A stretch of DNA of 64,000 nucleotides from an uncultured Acetatifactor sp. (GTDB lineage Bacteria; Bacillota; Clostridia; Lachnospirales; Lachnospiraceae). The stretch's first letter is position 1. Each line of letters opens with the position of its first letter. Shown here in pieces: positions 1 to 9,089 of this stretch. Below the pieces are notes generated by a model. That model searched no databases. It saw only the letters and a list, made by a program, of their open reading frames with translations, and had not been told where the DNA came from. The position numbers and the translations under genes are program-made. The stretch lies in assembly GCA_910583845.1 (NCBI GenBank), contig CAJUAB010000002.1:124001-188000 (forward strand), read 5' to 3'.

Positions 1-791
1 CCAAGGCATGCGCCTTTATAAAAGCCTTTGGCGACGCTATGGATTATTACTATGGGAATCCTTTTTGCGCGGGCGGTTTCGGCTGGAGCATGTTTGACTA
101 TAATAATGAAGTGAATTACACGAAAACAGGGCATGTATTTTACAGCGGTTTATATGACATGTTCAGGTACGAAAAGCCTGTGTCCTATCTTTACAGAGCG
201 CAAAAGGACATAGAGGATGAGACCGTATTATATATCGCGAATTATTGGCAGAAAGATTCCACGGATGAGATTATGGTTTTGAGCAACTGTGACGAAGTGG
301 AACTGTTTGTAAACGGCAGGACTGTAGGCAGACTTGCGCCAAACACCTACAAGAATATTCCGCACCCGGCCTTTACATTCAGCAATGTAAAATATGAGGA
401 AGGGCAATTAAGGGCCGTAGGTTATGTGGATGGCAGGGAGGTTGCCACGCATGTGAGAAACACGCCGGGAACAGCATGTAAACTTGCAGTAACGGCGGAA
501 TATAATACACTGATTGCAGACGGGTCTGATTTTACGCAGGTTATTGTAGAATTGACGGATGATTATGGAACCGTTCTTCCGTATGACAGGTCAGAGGTCG
601 CAATATCCGTTTCGGATGTGGGAACATTGATAGGTCAGGAAAAGATGAAACTTGAAGGCGGCCATATTGGTTTTATGGTTCAGTCAAAATACAACCGTAC
701 AGGCATAATAACCGGAAAGGTATGGCTTGCGGATGACAGCGCAGTTATGCCGGCCACATTTGAAATAGAAGTGAAAGCGTTGGAGGATTGA
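1..791 (+). CDS. Glycoside hydrolase family 2 protein (beta-galactosidase-like), C-terminal part
   Basis: The reading frame is already open at the first bases of the window (codons from base 3), so the N-terminal part and catalytic acid lie outside. What remains is the end of a TIM barrel (GWSMFDYNNEVNY) followed by beta-sandwich segments. The phrase CDEVELFVNGRTVGR is typical of the DUF4982 and Ig-like modules at the end of family 2 glycosidases. The last ~100 residues look like one more Ig-like module. The expected role is hydrolysis of a beta-galactoside or related plant or host glycan; the substrate cannot be judged without the active site. The stop codon overlaps the next start (TGATG), suggesting one transcript. 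Confidence 0.8.
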   Translation, partial: KACAFIKAFGDAMDYYYGNPFCAGGFGWSMFDYNNEVNYTKTGHVFYSGLYDMFRYEKPVSYLYRAQKDIEDETVLYIANYWQKDSTDEIMVLSNCDEVELFVNGRTVGRLAPNTYKNIPHPAFTFSNVKYEEGQLRAVGYVDGREVATHVRNTPGTACKLAVTAEYNTLIADGSDFTQVIVELTDDYGTVLPYDRSEVAISVSDVGTLIGQEKMKLEGGHIGFMVQSKYNRTGIITGKVWLADDSAVMPATFEIEVKALED

Positions 792-1246
792 TGATGAAAG
801 TAAAACGGAATACCCTGTTGCTGTTCGCCTGTCTGGTTTGGAGCGCGGCGGGCTTTAACATTCTTCGCATCGGCCTGATATCTTATTCCGCGTATCGCTC
901 AGTGCTGAATTACCTGCTGTCCGTGTTGGTTTTTGCCGTGTTTCAAATATTTATTTTCGGAAAACTGGTGAAAAAGCACACGGCAAGAATCAGGGCCTAC
1001 CCGGACGAACGGCATTTCTTTCTCAAATTCTTTGACGGGAAAGCATTTGCCATCATGGCAGTCATGATAACAGGAGGTATCCTCCTGCGGACAAGCGGAA
1101 TTGCTCCCGAACGGTTTATCGCGGTTTTTTATACGGGTCTGGGTTCTTCGCTTCTGTTGGCAGGATTGCTGTTTGGATGTAACTTTGGCAAGGCGGTACA
1201 TGCCGATGCCGAAGTTCAGAATAAATACATGAATAAAGGAGACTGA
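791..1246 (+). CDS. Small membrane protein, unknown function
   Basis: A 151-residue protein with four likely membrane segments (about residues 7-27, 35-55, 85-105 and 115-135) and short charged loops. I do not recognise a family. The ATG at 791 overlaps the preceding stop codon by one base, and GGAGG lies five bases upstream; ATG 794 is equally possible. It is followed three bases later by another membrane protein gene with a good ribosome site, so the two were probably made together and could form a membrane complex. That last point is inference. Confidence 0.6.
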   Translation: MMKVKRNTLLLFACLVWSAAGFNILRIGLISYSAYRSVLNYLLSVLVFAVFQIFIFGKLVKKHTARIRAYPDERHFFLKFFDGKAFAIMAVMITGGILLRTSGIAPERFIAVFYTGLGSSLLLAGLLFGCNFGKAVHADAEVQNKYMNKGD

Positions 1247-1249
1247 GTG

Positions 1250-1918
1250 ATGCAGGCAATTGTAGAAACCTTATTTGACACTGCTTATCTGATTTCCGTC
1301 ATTACACTCGGCATACGGATGATCCGGGGCAGCAGGGGAGAACGGCAATTTTGGCTGTTTGGCTGGATGGCGGTAGTGTTGGGGGCAGGCGACTCTTTCC
1401 ATCTGGTACCCCGGGCCCTGGCTCTGTGTACCACCGGCCTGGAAAACTATACAGTTCCCCTGGGCCTTGGAAAATGGATCACCTCGGTGACGATGACAAT
1501 TTTCTATGTGCTGCTCTACTATGTCTGGCGGCAGCGGTATCAGATGGAAGGCCGGGGAAACCTGACTGCCGCTGTGTATGTCCTGGCGGGAATGCGGATC
1601 GCCTTATGCATGATGCCCCAGAATCGGTGGCTCAGCGCCGAAGCGCCCATCTCCTGGGGCATCTACCGCAACATTCCCTTTGCCCTGCTGGGATTTTTGG
1701 TGATTGTGCTGTTCTATCGCAGTGCAAAGGAGCGCGGGGATCAGGCCTTCCGGTGGATGTGGCTGACCATTGTGCTTAGCTTTGGCTTCTACATTCCGGT
1801 GGTGCTCTGGGCGAATGCGGTTCCACTGATCGGGATGCTGATGATCCCCAAGACATGTGCTTATGTATGGACGGTACTGATTGGATATTCTGCCATGAAA
1901 CAGGAGTGCGGAGGATAA
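1250..1918 (+). CDS. Multi-pass membrane protein, unknown function
   Basis: A 222-residue protein with about six or seven hydrophobic segments spread over its whole length, rich in Trp, Tyr and Met. I see no transporter or enzyme motif that I can name. AAGGAGAC precedes the ATG at 1250 (an in-frame GTG lies three bases earlier). It follows a four-segment membrane protein with almost no gap, so it is probably the second gene of a small operon behind the glycosidase. The gene to the right runs toward it, with about 40 bases between the stop codons. Confidence 0.6.
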   Translation: MQAIVETLFDTAYLISVITLGIRMIRGSRGERQFWLFGWMAVVLGAGDSFHLVPRALALCTTGLENYTVPLGLGKWITSVTMTIFYVLLYYVWRQRYQMEGRGNLTAAVYVLAGMRIALCMMPQNRWLSAEAPISWGIYRNIPFALLGFLVIVLFYRSAKERGDQAFRWMWLTIVLSFGFYIPVVLWANAVPLIGMLMIPKTCAYVWTVLIGYSAMKQECGG

Positions 1919-1957
1919 GGGGGGAAACTATGGTGCGATTACCGGCCGGATAGAGCG

Positions 1958-2944
1958 CTAGATCCTGCGCGCTTTCACGATGAACGCGGGATTGAAGAAC
2001 CGGGCCCGTCCGGCGGAGTACAACCTTCCCTCCTCAAAAACGGCAGCTTCTTTCTCATCATACTCCGATTCCTCTACCAACTGTTCAACGAGAAATCCAT
2101 GCCTGGCCAGACAATTCAAATAGGTGGACAGCTTCCAGTTGTTCAAGTGAAAGATGTCGTTGTGCTTGGAGATCGGAATTTGCTCCTCCTCCAGATAGGA
2201 GCGGCAAAAGCTGTATTTTCCATTCTCGGATATAACGCACTGCATCAGCGGATTATCCCAGGAAAACACCAGCTTTCCGCCTGGCCGCAGGTATTGCGCT
2301 ATATGGCAAACCGTCTTTTCCAGATCCATGGACCAGCCCAGGCCATAAATAGAGAATACCAGGTCAAAGTGACCGTGCGGCAGCCCCGGATTCAGTTCCA
2401 TCGGCGCTACAAAAAGATTCGCGTTCATTCCGTTTTTCCTCAGCGCCGCGTCGGCCCGCTTGATCTGGGCGGAGGAAATATCCAGCCCCCATAATTCCCT
2501 GGCCCCCTTTTTCCCCATCCAGACAAGGGAATCCCCGCTGCCGCAGGCGATCTCCAGCACATTTTTCCCCCTTATGTCTCCCAGCAGGCAGAGAGTATCC
2601 TCCGTGGGTGTAAAGAATCCGTAGCGGGGAAGCGCGACAGTGGTCAGATCCGTCTCCTCGATACCAGCCCACCAGTCGGCATGCTGTCTCAGCACGCTGG
2701 CGGAATCCTCCGGCAGCATATTATCGCTTTCCCGGATATGAAACAGACTGTCAATCGTCACATCAAAATACTCCGCCAGTTTTGGGAGCAGCATCAGGTC
2801 GGGATTCGCGGCCCCCGTCTCCCATTTGCTCACAGCCTGCGCCGTAACCCCTGTTGCCTCCGCCAGATCTTCCTGACTCACCAGACGTCTGGCGCGCAGG
2901 GCGCGTATATTTTTTCCAATCTGGCTCCTCATGTTTATCTCCAT
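1958..2944 (-). CDS. XRE-type HTH domain fused to SAM-dependent methyltransferase
   Basis: A 328-residue protein read on the minus strand. Residues 1-65 are an XRE/Cro helix-turn-helix (LAEATGVTAQAVSKWETG). Residues ~110-230 are a class I methyltransferase fold with motif I VLEIACGSGDS and a later LRPGGKLVFSW strand, as in methyltransferase type 11 proteins. The start is set by GGAGGT six bases before the ATG at 2944; the frame stays open further upstream but that part does not look like protein. The substrate is unknown. The fusion suggests a regulator whose output is tied to a small-molecule methylation, or an enzyme that controls its own gene. A weak promoter (TTGCGG, 17 bases, TATGAT) can be read upstream on the minus strand at 3099-3071. 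Confidence 0.8.
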   Translation of the reverse strand: MEINMRSQIGKNIRALRARRLVSQEDLAEATGVTAQAVSKWETGAANPDLMLLPKLAEYFDVTIDSLFHIRESDNMLPEDSASVLRQHADWWAGIEETDLTTVALPRYGFFTPTEDTLCLLGDIRGKNVLEIACGSGDSLVWMGKKGARELWGLDISSAQIKRADAALRKNGMNANLFVAPMELNPGLPHGHFDLVFSIYGLGWSMDLEKTVCHIAQYLRPGGKLVFSWDNPLMQCVISENGKYSFCRSYLEEEQIPISKHNDIFHLNNWKLSTYLNCLARHGFLVEQLVEESEYDEKEAAVFEEGRLYSAGRARFFNPAFIVKARRI

Positions 2945-3229
2945 AGAATTACCTCCAATTTTGTGCAAATTTTTACTGCCACCGCCGACTGCGCCGCCAA
3001 ACGGACCTGTCTGTCCGGGATCAGCGGCCACGGCAGGTGTACCCTCCATGCATGTAAGATGTACATTCTTATCATACAGGAAAACAAATATACCCGCAAG
3101 CGAAGGGATTTTGGGGAGGATAAACCTGTGGTTGAAATTGCTCGGCATCATGATCGGCGGCGGCCATTTCCGGCTCCTGGCGGGAGGCGGGCTCGTCTAC
3201 AATAATTCTGCCTGTAATGTTTTTATGTC

Positions 3230-3258
3230 ATGACAAATGATGAAAAATAAGCTATAAT
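3230..3258 (+). promoter_or_regulatory. Sigma-A-type promoter for the GH32 gene
   Basis: ATGACA (3230-3235) and TATAAT (3253-3258) are separated by 17 bases, so the match is 5/6 plus 6/6. Transcription would begin near 3265 and run into the family 32 glycosidase gene at 3524, giving an untranslated leader of about 260 bases. Confidence 0.65.
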
Positions 3259-3264
3259 AAGTTA

Positions 3265-3523
3265 AATGCATCCCTTTCCCGGGATGAATGTGACGCTGTT
3301 GGAATGTGCATATAAAATGATCGGAAACAGCCCGGCTGATCAGGTGGATATAAGTTATACCGTCAGCGGGACGGGGCGGATTTACAGGAACCGGCACCGA
3401 TGGAGAAGAAAGTGCAGGTGCCGGGAGAGCGCAGAAGATAAGAGATTTGGAACAGTGGCATTTCATGACCTTGGAGGTATTTCTGTTTCCGCGGCATCAT
3501 TTCGCAAATAAAGGAGAAAAAGA
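3265..3523 (+). other. Long leader before the GH32 gene, with a small hairpin
   Basis: About 260 bases between a good promoter and the glycosidase start with no convincing gene. An 81-codon open frame exists here but lacks a ribosome site and reads as noise. The clearest structure is CCGGCACC (3391-3398) pairing with GGTGCCGG (3417-3424), without a U-tract. The leader could hold a sugar-dependent control element; I see no known riboswitch or antiterminator consensus. Confidence 0.35.
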
Positions 3524-5089
3524 ATGTTCATACATGTTACAGACCCGTATTTATGGCTGCCGGTGGATCAAAAGGCTCCGGAAGTAAAACTGCATTTTTA
3601 TTGTGATGATTCCAAAATACAGGAGGTGGATATTCAGCTGGGGGGCCCGGACAGGAATTTCTATGTGTCCATGAATGTGAGTAAGTACCTGGGCAGAGAT
3701 ATTCTGATCGAAGGAGATGTGGAGGAGGAGAAATTAGCCTCTGTTTTCTGTTATGGGGAAAAGGCGCGGTATGTGTATCCGTTCCGTCCGCAGATACATT
3801 TTTCTCCTGAGACGGGATGGATCAACGATCCCAACGGCCTTGTATTTGCGGATGGCGTATACCACCTGTACTATCAGTGGAACCCGTATGGAATTATTTG
3901 GGGAAATATGCACTGGGGGCATGCGGTGAGCAGGGATCTGATCACATGGGAACACCGGCCGATGGCCATGGAGCCGGATGAGTATGGGCCTGTTTTTTCG
4001 GGCTGCGGCTGGCAGGATAAGGAGAACGCGGCGGGATTTGGAAAAAATGCTCTGCTGTTCTTTTACACTGCCTCCGGCGGCAATAATCAATGGTCAATTG
4101 ATGCGGGGAATCGGCATACGCAGAGGCTGGCAGTGTCTCTGGACGGCGGGGAAACGCTGCGGAAAACAGAGGGGACGATTCTGGATCACATGACGGACGG
4201 AAACCGTGATCCCAAGATCTTTTATCACCATAAGAGCGGCGCGTATGTGATGGTGCTGTTTCTGGATGGATACGAATTTGCGGTTTTTCGTTCGGCGGAT
4301 TTGCTGCGCTGGCATGAAACACAGCGGTTCTCGGCGGAGGGAATGCGGGAGTGCCCGGATTTGTTTGAACTGTCCGTGGCGAATGTTCCCGATGAAAAAA
4401 AGTGGGTATTCTGGTCTGCGGATGGGTATTATCTTGTGGGTGATTTTGACGGCAGCCGTTTCACACCGGAGTCGGAGATATTATCCGCATATGGCACACG
4501 ATTGCCCTATGCGGCGCAGACATACGCGGGGACAGGGGACAGAACCATCAGCGTGGCCTGGCTGCGTACAGAGAACGATCGTGGAAATTATAAGGGCATG
4601 ATGTCGCTGCCGTCAGAACTCTCACTGGTAAAATGTGACAATGTGTATAGGATCAGATTTGGCTTGACAAAGGAATTTATGGATCATAGATTGCCATACA
4701 GGGAAGCTGGCTCGTGTGAAAGGGGACTGGAACTGCGGCTGAAGGGGAAACCCGTGGAGGTGGTATTAAAGTGCGGCGCTGAAAAGACAGGCCATGCGGG
4801 ACTCATTATAGGAAATGTCCGGTTTGATATACAGTTTGACAAGGGCAGGATGGAAATTTTACACCCGGGAAATCATCCGGAGACGGTCGCTGTGTCTTTC
4901 GAACCGAAAAAGGCATTTGATATGGATTGGATCATTGATCAGGGGGTGATAGAATTTTATGGAAATGATGGCTTGATTTACGGCGCGGTGGAACCGGAGG
5001 AAAATATACTGCATAAGAGTCTGGTCCTGGAGGTCGATGCAGAATTAGAAACGATGCAGATATATACGATACAAAACAATACTATGTAA
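3524..5089 (+). CDS. Glycoside hydrolase family 32 beta-fructosidase (invertase/levanase/inulinase type)
   Basis: A 521-residue enzyme expected to cleave beta-fructosyl bonds in sucrose, its phosphate or fructans. The three family 32 active-site motifs are present: WINDPNG with nucleophile D102, RDP at 228-230 (transition-state stabiliser) and EC at 276-277 (acid/base E276). Residues 1-85 are an extra beta-rich N-terminal region found in some fructan-acting members, and residues ~385-521 form the usual C-terminal beta-sandwich. No signal peptide is visible, so it probably acts in the cytoplasm on an imported sugar. AAAGGAG precedes the start. No sugar transporter sits next to it, so sucrose versus fructan cannot be settled here. 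Confidence 0.88.
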   Translation: MFIHVTDPYLWLPVDQKAPEVKLHFYCDDSKIQEVDIQLGGPDRNFYVSMNVSKYLGRDILIEGDVEEEKLASVFCYGEKARYVYPFRPQIHFSPETGWINDPNGLVFADGVYHLYYQWNPYGIIWGNMHWGHAVSRDLITWEHRPMAMEPDEYGPVFSGCGWQDKENAAGFGKNALLFFYTASGGNNQWSIDAGNRHTQRLAVSLDGGETLRKTEGTILDHMTDGNRDPKIFYHHKSGAYVMVLFLDGYEFAVFRSADLLRWHETQRFSAEGMRECPDLFELSVANVPDEKKWVFWSADGYYLVGDFDGSRFTPESEILSAYGTRLPYAAQTYAGTGDRTISVAWLRTENDRGNYKGMMSLPSELSLVKCDNVYRIRFGLTKEFMDHRLPYREAGSCERGLELRLKGKPVEVVLKCGAEKTGHAGLIIGNVRFDIQFDKGRMEILHPGNHPETVAVSFEPKKAFDMDWIIDQGVIEFYGNDGLIYGAVEPEENILHKSLVLEVDAELETMQIYTIQNNTM

Positions 5090-5134
5090 TCAAGGCAAAG
5101 GGGCGGATTGCCTGTGCGGGAGGAGGTGCAAAAC

Positions 5135-5482
5135 ATGAATATTATATCGAAGCTCTTCGGATATATAATAGAAAAGCAATGTGACAGGATTATGGAGGCT
5201 GGGCAAAACGGAAACACAGATGGAACCGTAGACGAAGTTGATCTCATTGTCAATGATTACTTATATCTGATCCGTAAAACATATAAAGGAGGGCAAATTC
5301 AAAAGATTACACTTACGGAAGATCCTGGTCTGATCTGTATAAACGGAGAGGAATATAATTTTGATGCTTTGTTACAGAATAACAACCGGAGAGAAACGGA
5401 CTGTAGGAGGGAGATCGGCACATTGATGGACGAGGACTTGCGAGAAGAGGTGGAGAGGCGGTTAAACAATCAGTTTGTTTGA
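5135..5482 (+). CDS. Small hypothetical protein
   Basis: A 115-residue acidic, soluble protein of no family I recognise. A start at 5135 is chosen because AGGAGGTG lies just upstream; the open frame extends nine codons further without a better site. It begins with an amphipathic helix (NIISKLFGYIIEKQ), has a central predicted beta region and ends with a charged helix. It lies 45 bases behind the family 32 glycosidase and may be co-transcribed with it. A perfect palindrome follows its stop. Confidence 0.5.
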   Translation: MNIISKLFGYIIEKQCDRIMEAGQNGNTDGTVDEVDLIVNDYLYLIRKTYKGGQIQKITLTEDPGLICINGEEYNFDALLQNNNRRETDCRREIGTLMDEDLREEVERRLNNQFV

Positions 5483-5533
5483 CATATGAGACAGTCTGAA
5501 TCTTACCTGACACCCACAGTTATTCTTCCCTGA

Positions 5534-5573
5534 CCGGAATTTCCGGATGAGCTTACACATCCGGAAATTCCGG
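5534..5573. repeat. Perfect 16-bp inverted repeat, no U-tract
   Basis: CCGGAATTTCCGGATG (5534-5549) is followed by an 8-base loop and its exact complement (5558-5573). There is no run of T after either arm, so it is not a standard intrinsic terminator. It lies between the small hypothetical gene and the chemoreceptor promoter, and could act as a transcript-end hairpin or protein-binding palindrome. Confidence 0.7.
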
Positions 5574-5633
5574 CCCGGTATGACGCCGCGGTAGATGAAT
5601 TGAGATGAATTGAAAAAAATACAAAATATGGGA

Positions 5634-5662
5634 TTCCAAGAAACCGGAGTATGTGCTATAAT
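5634..5662 (+). promoter_or_regulatory. Promoter of the chemoreceptor gene
   Basis: TATAAT at 5657-5662 with a weaker -35 TTCCAA at 5634-5639, 17 bases apart. I looked for a motility sigma factor promoter (TAAA and GCCGATAT type) in front of this gene and did not find one. Confidence 0.45.
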
Positions 5663-5720
5663 GTAATCTGTGACACATTTCGCGTCACTGACATCATTTT
5701 GAATAATGGGGGAACCAAGG

Positions 5721-7400
5721 ATGGAAAAGGTCCAAACACAAAACGGCGAAAAGAGAAAGAAATACCTGAGCATCGGCCTGAAGGTGGGATGCATTGTGGC
5801 TGTCCTGGAGGCGATATCGGTCACAGTGGCAGTAGTGATCTGCGTCAATATGTTCACTTCACTGGTCACAAGGATGCAGACTGTACGCTGTACGAACGGC
5901 ACAAACATGCTGGCCCGGGAACTTGCTCAGATGTCAGAAGATTCGACGCAGGATATGAACAAGCTGCTGGATGACCTGAAGGCCAACATGGGCTGTGAGT
6001 TTACGATATTTGAGGGGGATACCCGGGTATACAGCACGGTAGTACAGAACGGGCAGCGGGTGGTAGGAACCAGGCTGGCCCCGGAACTTGTTGAGATTGT
6101 GCTGAATCAGGGAAAGTCCTATGTGGGAGAGGCGAGTCTCAACGGGGTTACTTTCCTGTGCTCCTATGTCCCCACAAGGGGAAGCGACGGACAGATCAAC
6201 GGTCTGATCTTTGCGGGGATATCCAGGGCCGAGGCCAAACAGGAGAGGGCCCATGTGATACAATATACGGTGATGGTAAATGTGGCCATCATTTTGATCA
6301 GCGTCATATTGCTGGCTGTATTCCTGAGAAAACGGATTATCATGCCTCTGGGTGAGATCACGCAGGTGGCCCGGCGTCTGGAAGAGGGAGACCTGGGTCT
6401 GGCCAGCGGCAGAGAGATCAGGGTCAGCTCCCGTTCCAACGATGAGATCGGGGAACTGGGCAGGAGCTTTGAGGGAACCATCCACCGTCTGAAGGCGTAC
6501 ATAGGTGAGATAAGCAGTGTGCTTGGCGCTATTGCCAACAGTGATCTGACACAGAGAACGGTCCAGGATTACACAGGTGATTTCCAGTCGATCAAGAAAT
6601 CTCTGGACAGCATATTGAACGCGCTGAACAGCACCATGGGACAGATCGCTACCAGCGCCGGACAGGTGTCCACAGGGTCCAGCCAGGTGGCCTGCAGTGC
6701 GCAGGCGCTCGCGCAGGGCGCAACGCAGCAGGCCAGTGCCGTAGAGCAGATTTCCGCCACTATTTCCAATATTTCGGAGAGCGCGAGACAGACTTCCGAG
6801 GCAGCGGCGGAAGTGGGCGACTATGTCAATCAGGCGGGAGCGCAGCTGGGCATCAGTGTGGATTATGTAAAGGAACTGAATCAGGCGATGAAGAACATAT
6901 CCGGATCTTCAAAGCAAATCAGTACCATTATTGCTACAATTGAGAATATTGCGTTCCAGATCAATATCCTGGCTCTGAACGCCGCAGTGGAGGCCGCGCG
7001 GGCCGGGGAGGCAGGAAAAGGCTTTGCTGTGGTGGCCGGGGAGGTGAGGAGTCTGGCATCCAAATCTGACGAGGCGGCCAAGGCTACCAAGGAGCTGATT
7101 GTGGATTCCATCGCCGCAATTACAGAAGGCGGAAAGGTAGTAGAGAAGGTGACTGAGTCTCTGGATCTGACAGGTCAGCTGGCCGGTAATGTGACCAGTA
7201 AGATGGCGTTTGTTGTGGAGGCGGTGGAGAGGCAGCACGAGGCGATCTCTCAGGTTACCGGAGGAGTGGATCAGATTTCTATCGTTGTACAGACAAATTC
7301 CGCTACCAGTGAACAGTGTGCTGCCGCCAGTGAGGAATTATCATCTCAGGCAGGCCTGCTGAAAAACCTGATGAGCTCATTTAAGATTCTGAGAAAATAA
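5721..7400 (+). CDS. Methyl-accepting chemotaxis protein
   Basis: A ~559-residue chemoreceptor. It has an N-terminal membrane helix (about residues 18-42), an extracytoplasmic single-Cache-like sensor region (to ~175) and a second membrane helix (IILISVILLAVFLRK). A HAMP linker follows, then a long methylation/signalling coiled coil. The signalling tip is visible in IAFQINILALNAAVEAARAG, the hallmark CheA/CheW contact. The ligand is unknown. ATG 5721 is preferred over ATG 5706 because GGGGGAA sits at proper distance. It stands alone, far from the flagellar operon at 46 kb, but would signal through the CheY encoded there. Confidence 0.92.
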   Translation: MEKVQTQNGEKRKKYLSIGLKVGCIVAVLEAISVTVAVVICVNMFTSLVTRMQTVRCTNGTNMLARELAQMSEDSTQDMNKLLDDLKANMGCEFTIFEGDTRVYSTVVQNGQRVVGTRLAPELVEIVLNQGKSYVGEASLNGVTFLCSYVPTRGSDGQINGLIFAGISRAEAKQERAHVIQYTVMVNVAIILISVILLAVFLRKRIIMPLGEITQVARRLEEGDLGLASGREIRVSSRSNDEIGELGRSFEGTIHRLKAYIGEISSVLGAIANSDLTQRTVQDYTGDFQSIKKSLDSILNALNSTMGQIATSAGQVSTGSSQVACSAQALAQGATQQASAVEQISATISNISESARQTSEAAAEVGDYVNQAGAQLGISVDYVKELNQAMKNISGSSKQISTIIATIENIAFQINILALNAAVEAARAGEAGKGFAVVAGEVRSLASKSDEAAKATKELIVDSIAAITEGGKVVEKVTESLDLTGQLAGNVTSKMAFVVEAVERQHEAISQVTGGVDQISIVVQTNSATSEQCAAASEELSSQAGLLKNLMSSFKILRK

Positions 7401-7474
7401 GGCGCATTTGTTGGGTTGTAATATTTCCACAATGGAATCCGTGCATTCTATGGCATATGGATTCTTTCGGCTGA

Positions 7475-7515
7475 CAGCTGACTGCTTTCTGTTGATGGAG
7501 GCAGTCAGCTGTTTT
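7475..7515 (+). terminator. Intrinsic terminator after the chemoreceptor
   Basis: CAGCTGACTGC (7475-7485) pairs perfectly with GCAGTCAGCTG (7501-7511) across a 15-base loop, followed by TTTT. Confidence 0.7.
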
Positions 7516-7543
7516 CCGTCTATTAAGCATGAGGTGATGTCAA

Positions 7544-9043
7544 ATGGTTATGGGAGGAAGCAGAAACAGGGTTGCGCAGGCTGTAGCCTGTGTGCTTGCG
7601 CTGGCTGGCGCAACGGCCTGCGCCGGAACCGGCGAACAGGGGGGGACTTTGCCGAAGAGGACTTTTGCGGTATCGGAGGCGTTGAAAACGCAGGCGGTTT
7701 TGAATGACCCGAAAGATTCCAGAGTGCAGGGGGAGCAGGAAGGACATGCTGCATCCCGGATGATTTCCGCATCCGAATACAGCACCGTCACACAGATGCA
7801 CAATCTCCACGGATATCCGGAGACAATGGAAGATTTTTTTGACTCTCTGGAATGGTATCTGAAAACGCGCGGTGAGAGTCTGTATACGGAATCCTCAGAG
7901 GCCGGACAGAATAGCGGGGAGGAAGCCAGCGCTTTATGGGAAGAAGAATATCAGAATACCGTGGAAGCCGTGCAGGGGCTGCTGGGTATGCAGGGAGAAT
8001 TTTATTTCGGCGCTTACCGGGAGGAGGAAATAAGTGTTGTTTCCAACAGAGTCTATGATGATATCCGGGGTGATGAGTACAGACAGTATGGTTTTTTCCT
8101 GCCGGATCAGCCGCAGCCGGAAGCGCAGATCTATATCAGTGCAAATGGATTGATATACGGCGGTAAAGAAGGCTGTTTCTGGAGCAATGATTCCCAGGCG
8201 GCACAGATGCCCGGTTTTCATTCCTGCGTGGAGGAGGGGAAGCGCAGAATCCTGGATTATCTGGAGATTGCCAGTCCGGGTTGTACGTATGAGATTGCCT
8301 ATAAGGGTTTGGAGCGAAAGGACGAGCTGGAGCAATATATGCAGGCATTACACTATTTTGTGAGGGAGAAGACGGCGGATGGGGAGAGCCGGACATGGGA
8401 GGCCTATGTGGAAAAAGGGCTGAATCATGGTTATAATGACTGCTATTATGCCGAACTGGAAGAAAACAGCTATGAAAAAAGACAGCTCTGTACCTGGAAA
8501 TCCGAAGACGGGCATTTCTATTCTTTTGCTTTTTCCATCGCTTTTCAAACAGAGGAGGACGGGGGATGGCGGTCCCAAGGGGGCTGGAAGGCGGCCATGC
8601 TGAAAGACGGCATATCATGGGAGCCCTTTTATCTGGACACGGAATCATACGACTGGCATGAAGAGATGGTGGTCGATGACTATAACTTTGACAATATACC
8701 GGATGTCGCAAACGTATGGGGCATGCCTGCAAACTGGGGAGGGCGGAGTACAACCATTTATGTAAGGGGAGAAGAAGGAGAATATCATAATGCAGGGACG
8801 TTTCCGGATATTCCGGACAGAGCGGCAGACATCCGGACACTCTATGATTTTTCAAGAGGCGGATATGGACATTATTTTCAACATGCCTATCAGTATAGAG
8901 ACGGCCGGTTTGAATGTATCGGATCTCTGGAGGAGAAATTTACGGACGATGATTCCGTTGTCTATACTGTCAGAGATGAGGCGGGAAACGAGGAGGTTTA
9001 CCGGGATGAACTGCCCGAGAAATGGAAGGAGCTTTGGTATTGA
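7544..9043 (+). CDS. Putative secreted lipoprotein, unknown function
   Basis: A 499-residue protein with an N-terminal signal (basic residues, then VAQAVACVLALAGATAC). The Cys near residue 26 could be lipidated, although the lipobox is not canonical. The remainder is acidic and aromatic with no domain I can name. The region around residues 375-420 (DDYNFDNIPDVANVWG) resembles FG-GAP or calcium-binding loop language found in cell-surface proteins. GAGGTGA lies six bases before the ATG. It follows a terminator and is followed by a hairpin, so it is probably transcribed by itself. Confidence 0.6.
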   Translation: MVMGGSRNRVAQAVACVLALAGATACAGTGEQGGTLPKRTFAVSEALKTQAVLNDPKDSRVQGEQEGHAASRMISASEYSTVTQMHNLHGYPETMEDFFDSLEWYLKTRGESLYTESSEAGQNSGEEASALWEEEYQNTVEAVQGLLGMQGEFYFGAYREEEISVVSNRVYDDIRGDEYRQYGFFLPDQPQPEAQIYISANGLIYGGKEGCFWSNDSQAAQMPGFHSCVEEGKRRILDYLEIASPGCTYEIAYKGLERKDELEQYMQALHYFVREKTADGESRTWEAYVEKGLNHGYNDCYYAELEENSYEKRQLCTWKSEDGHFYSFAFSIAFQTEEDGGWRSQGGWKAAMLKDGISWEPFYLDTESYDWHEEMVVDDYNFDNIPDVANVWGMPANWGGRSTTIYVRGEEGEYHNAGTFPDIPDRAADIRTLYDFSRGGYGHYFQHAYQYRDGRFECIGSLEEKFTDDDSVVYTVRDEAGNEEVYRDELPEKWKELWY

Positions 9044-9052
9044 GCTGTCAGG

Positions 9053-9081
9053 GGCTGCCGGATGTATGTGATCCGGCAGCC
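9053..9081. repeat. Hairpin after the lipoprotein gene
   Basis: GGCTGCCGGAT (9053-9063) pairs perfectly with ATCCGGCAGCC (9071-9081) around a 7-base loop. No T-run follows. Being between two convergent genes, it may help end transcription on both strands. Confidence 0.55.
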
Positions 9082-9089
9082 TGCGCTGT

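Noticed and set aside
3266..3511. 81-codon frame in the leader of the GH32 gene
   Set aside because: No ribosome site, and the sequence is Arg-rich without hydrophobic core; better read as untranslated leader.
5580..5720. Motility sigma factor promoter before the chemoreceptor
   Set aside because: No TAAA and GCCGATAT pair at proper spacing; a TATAAT box fits better.
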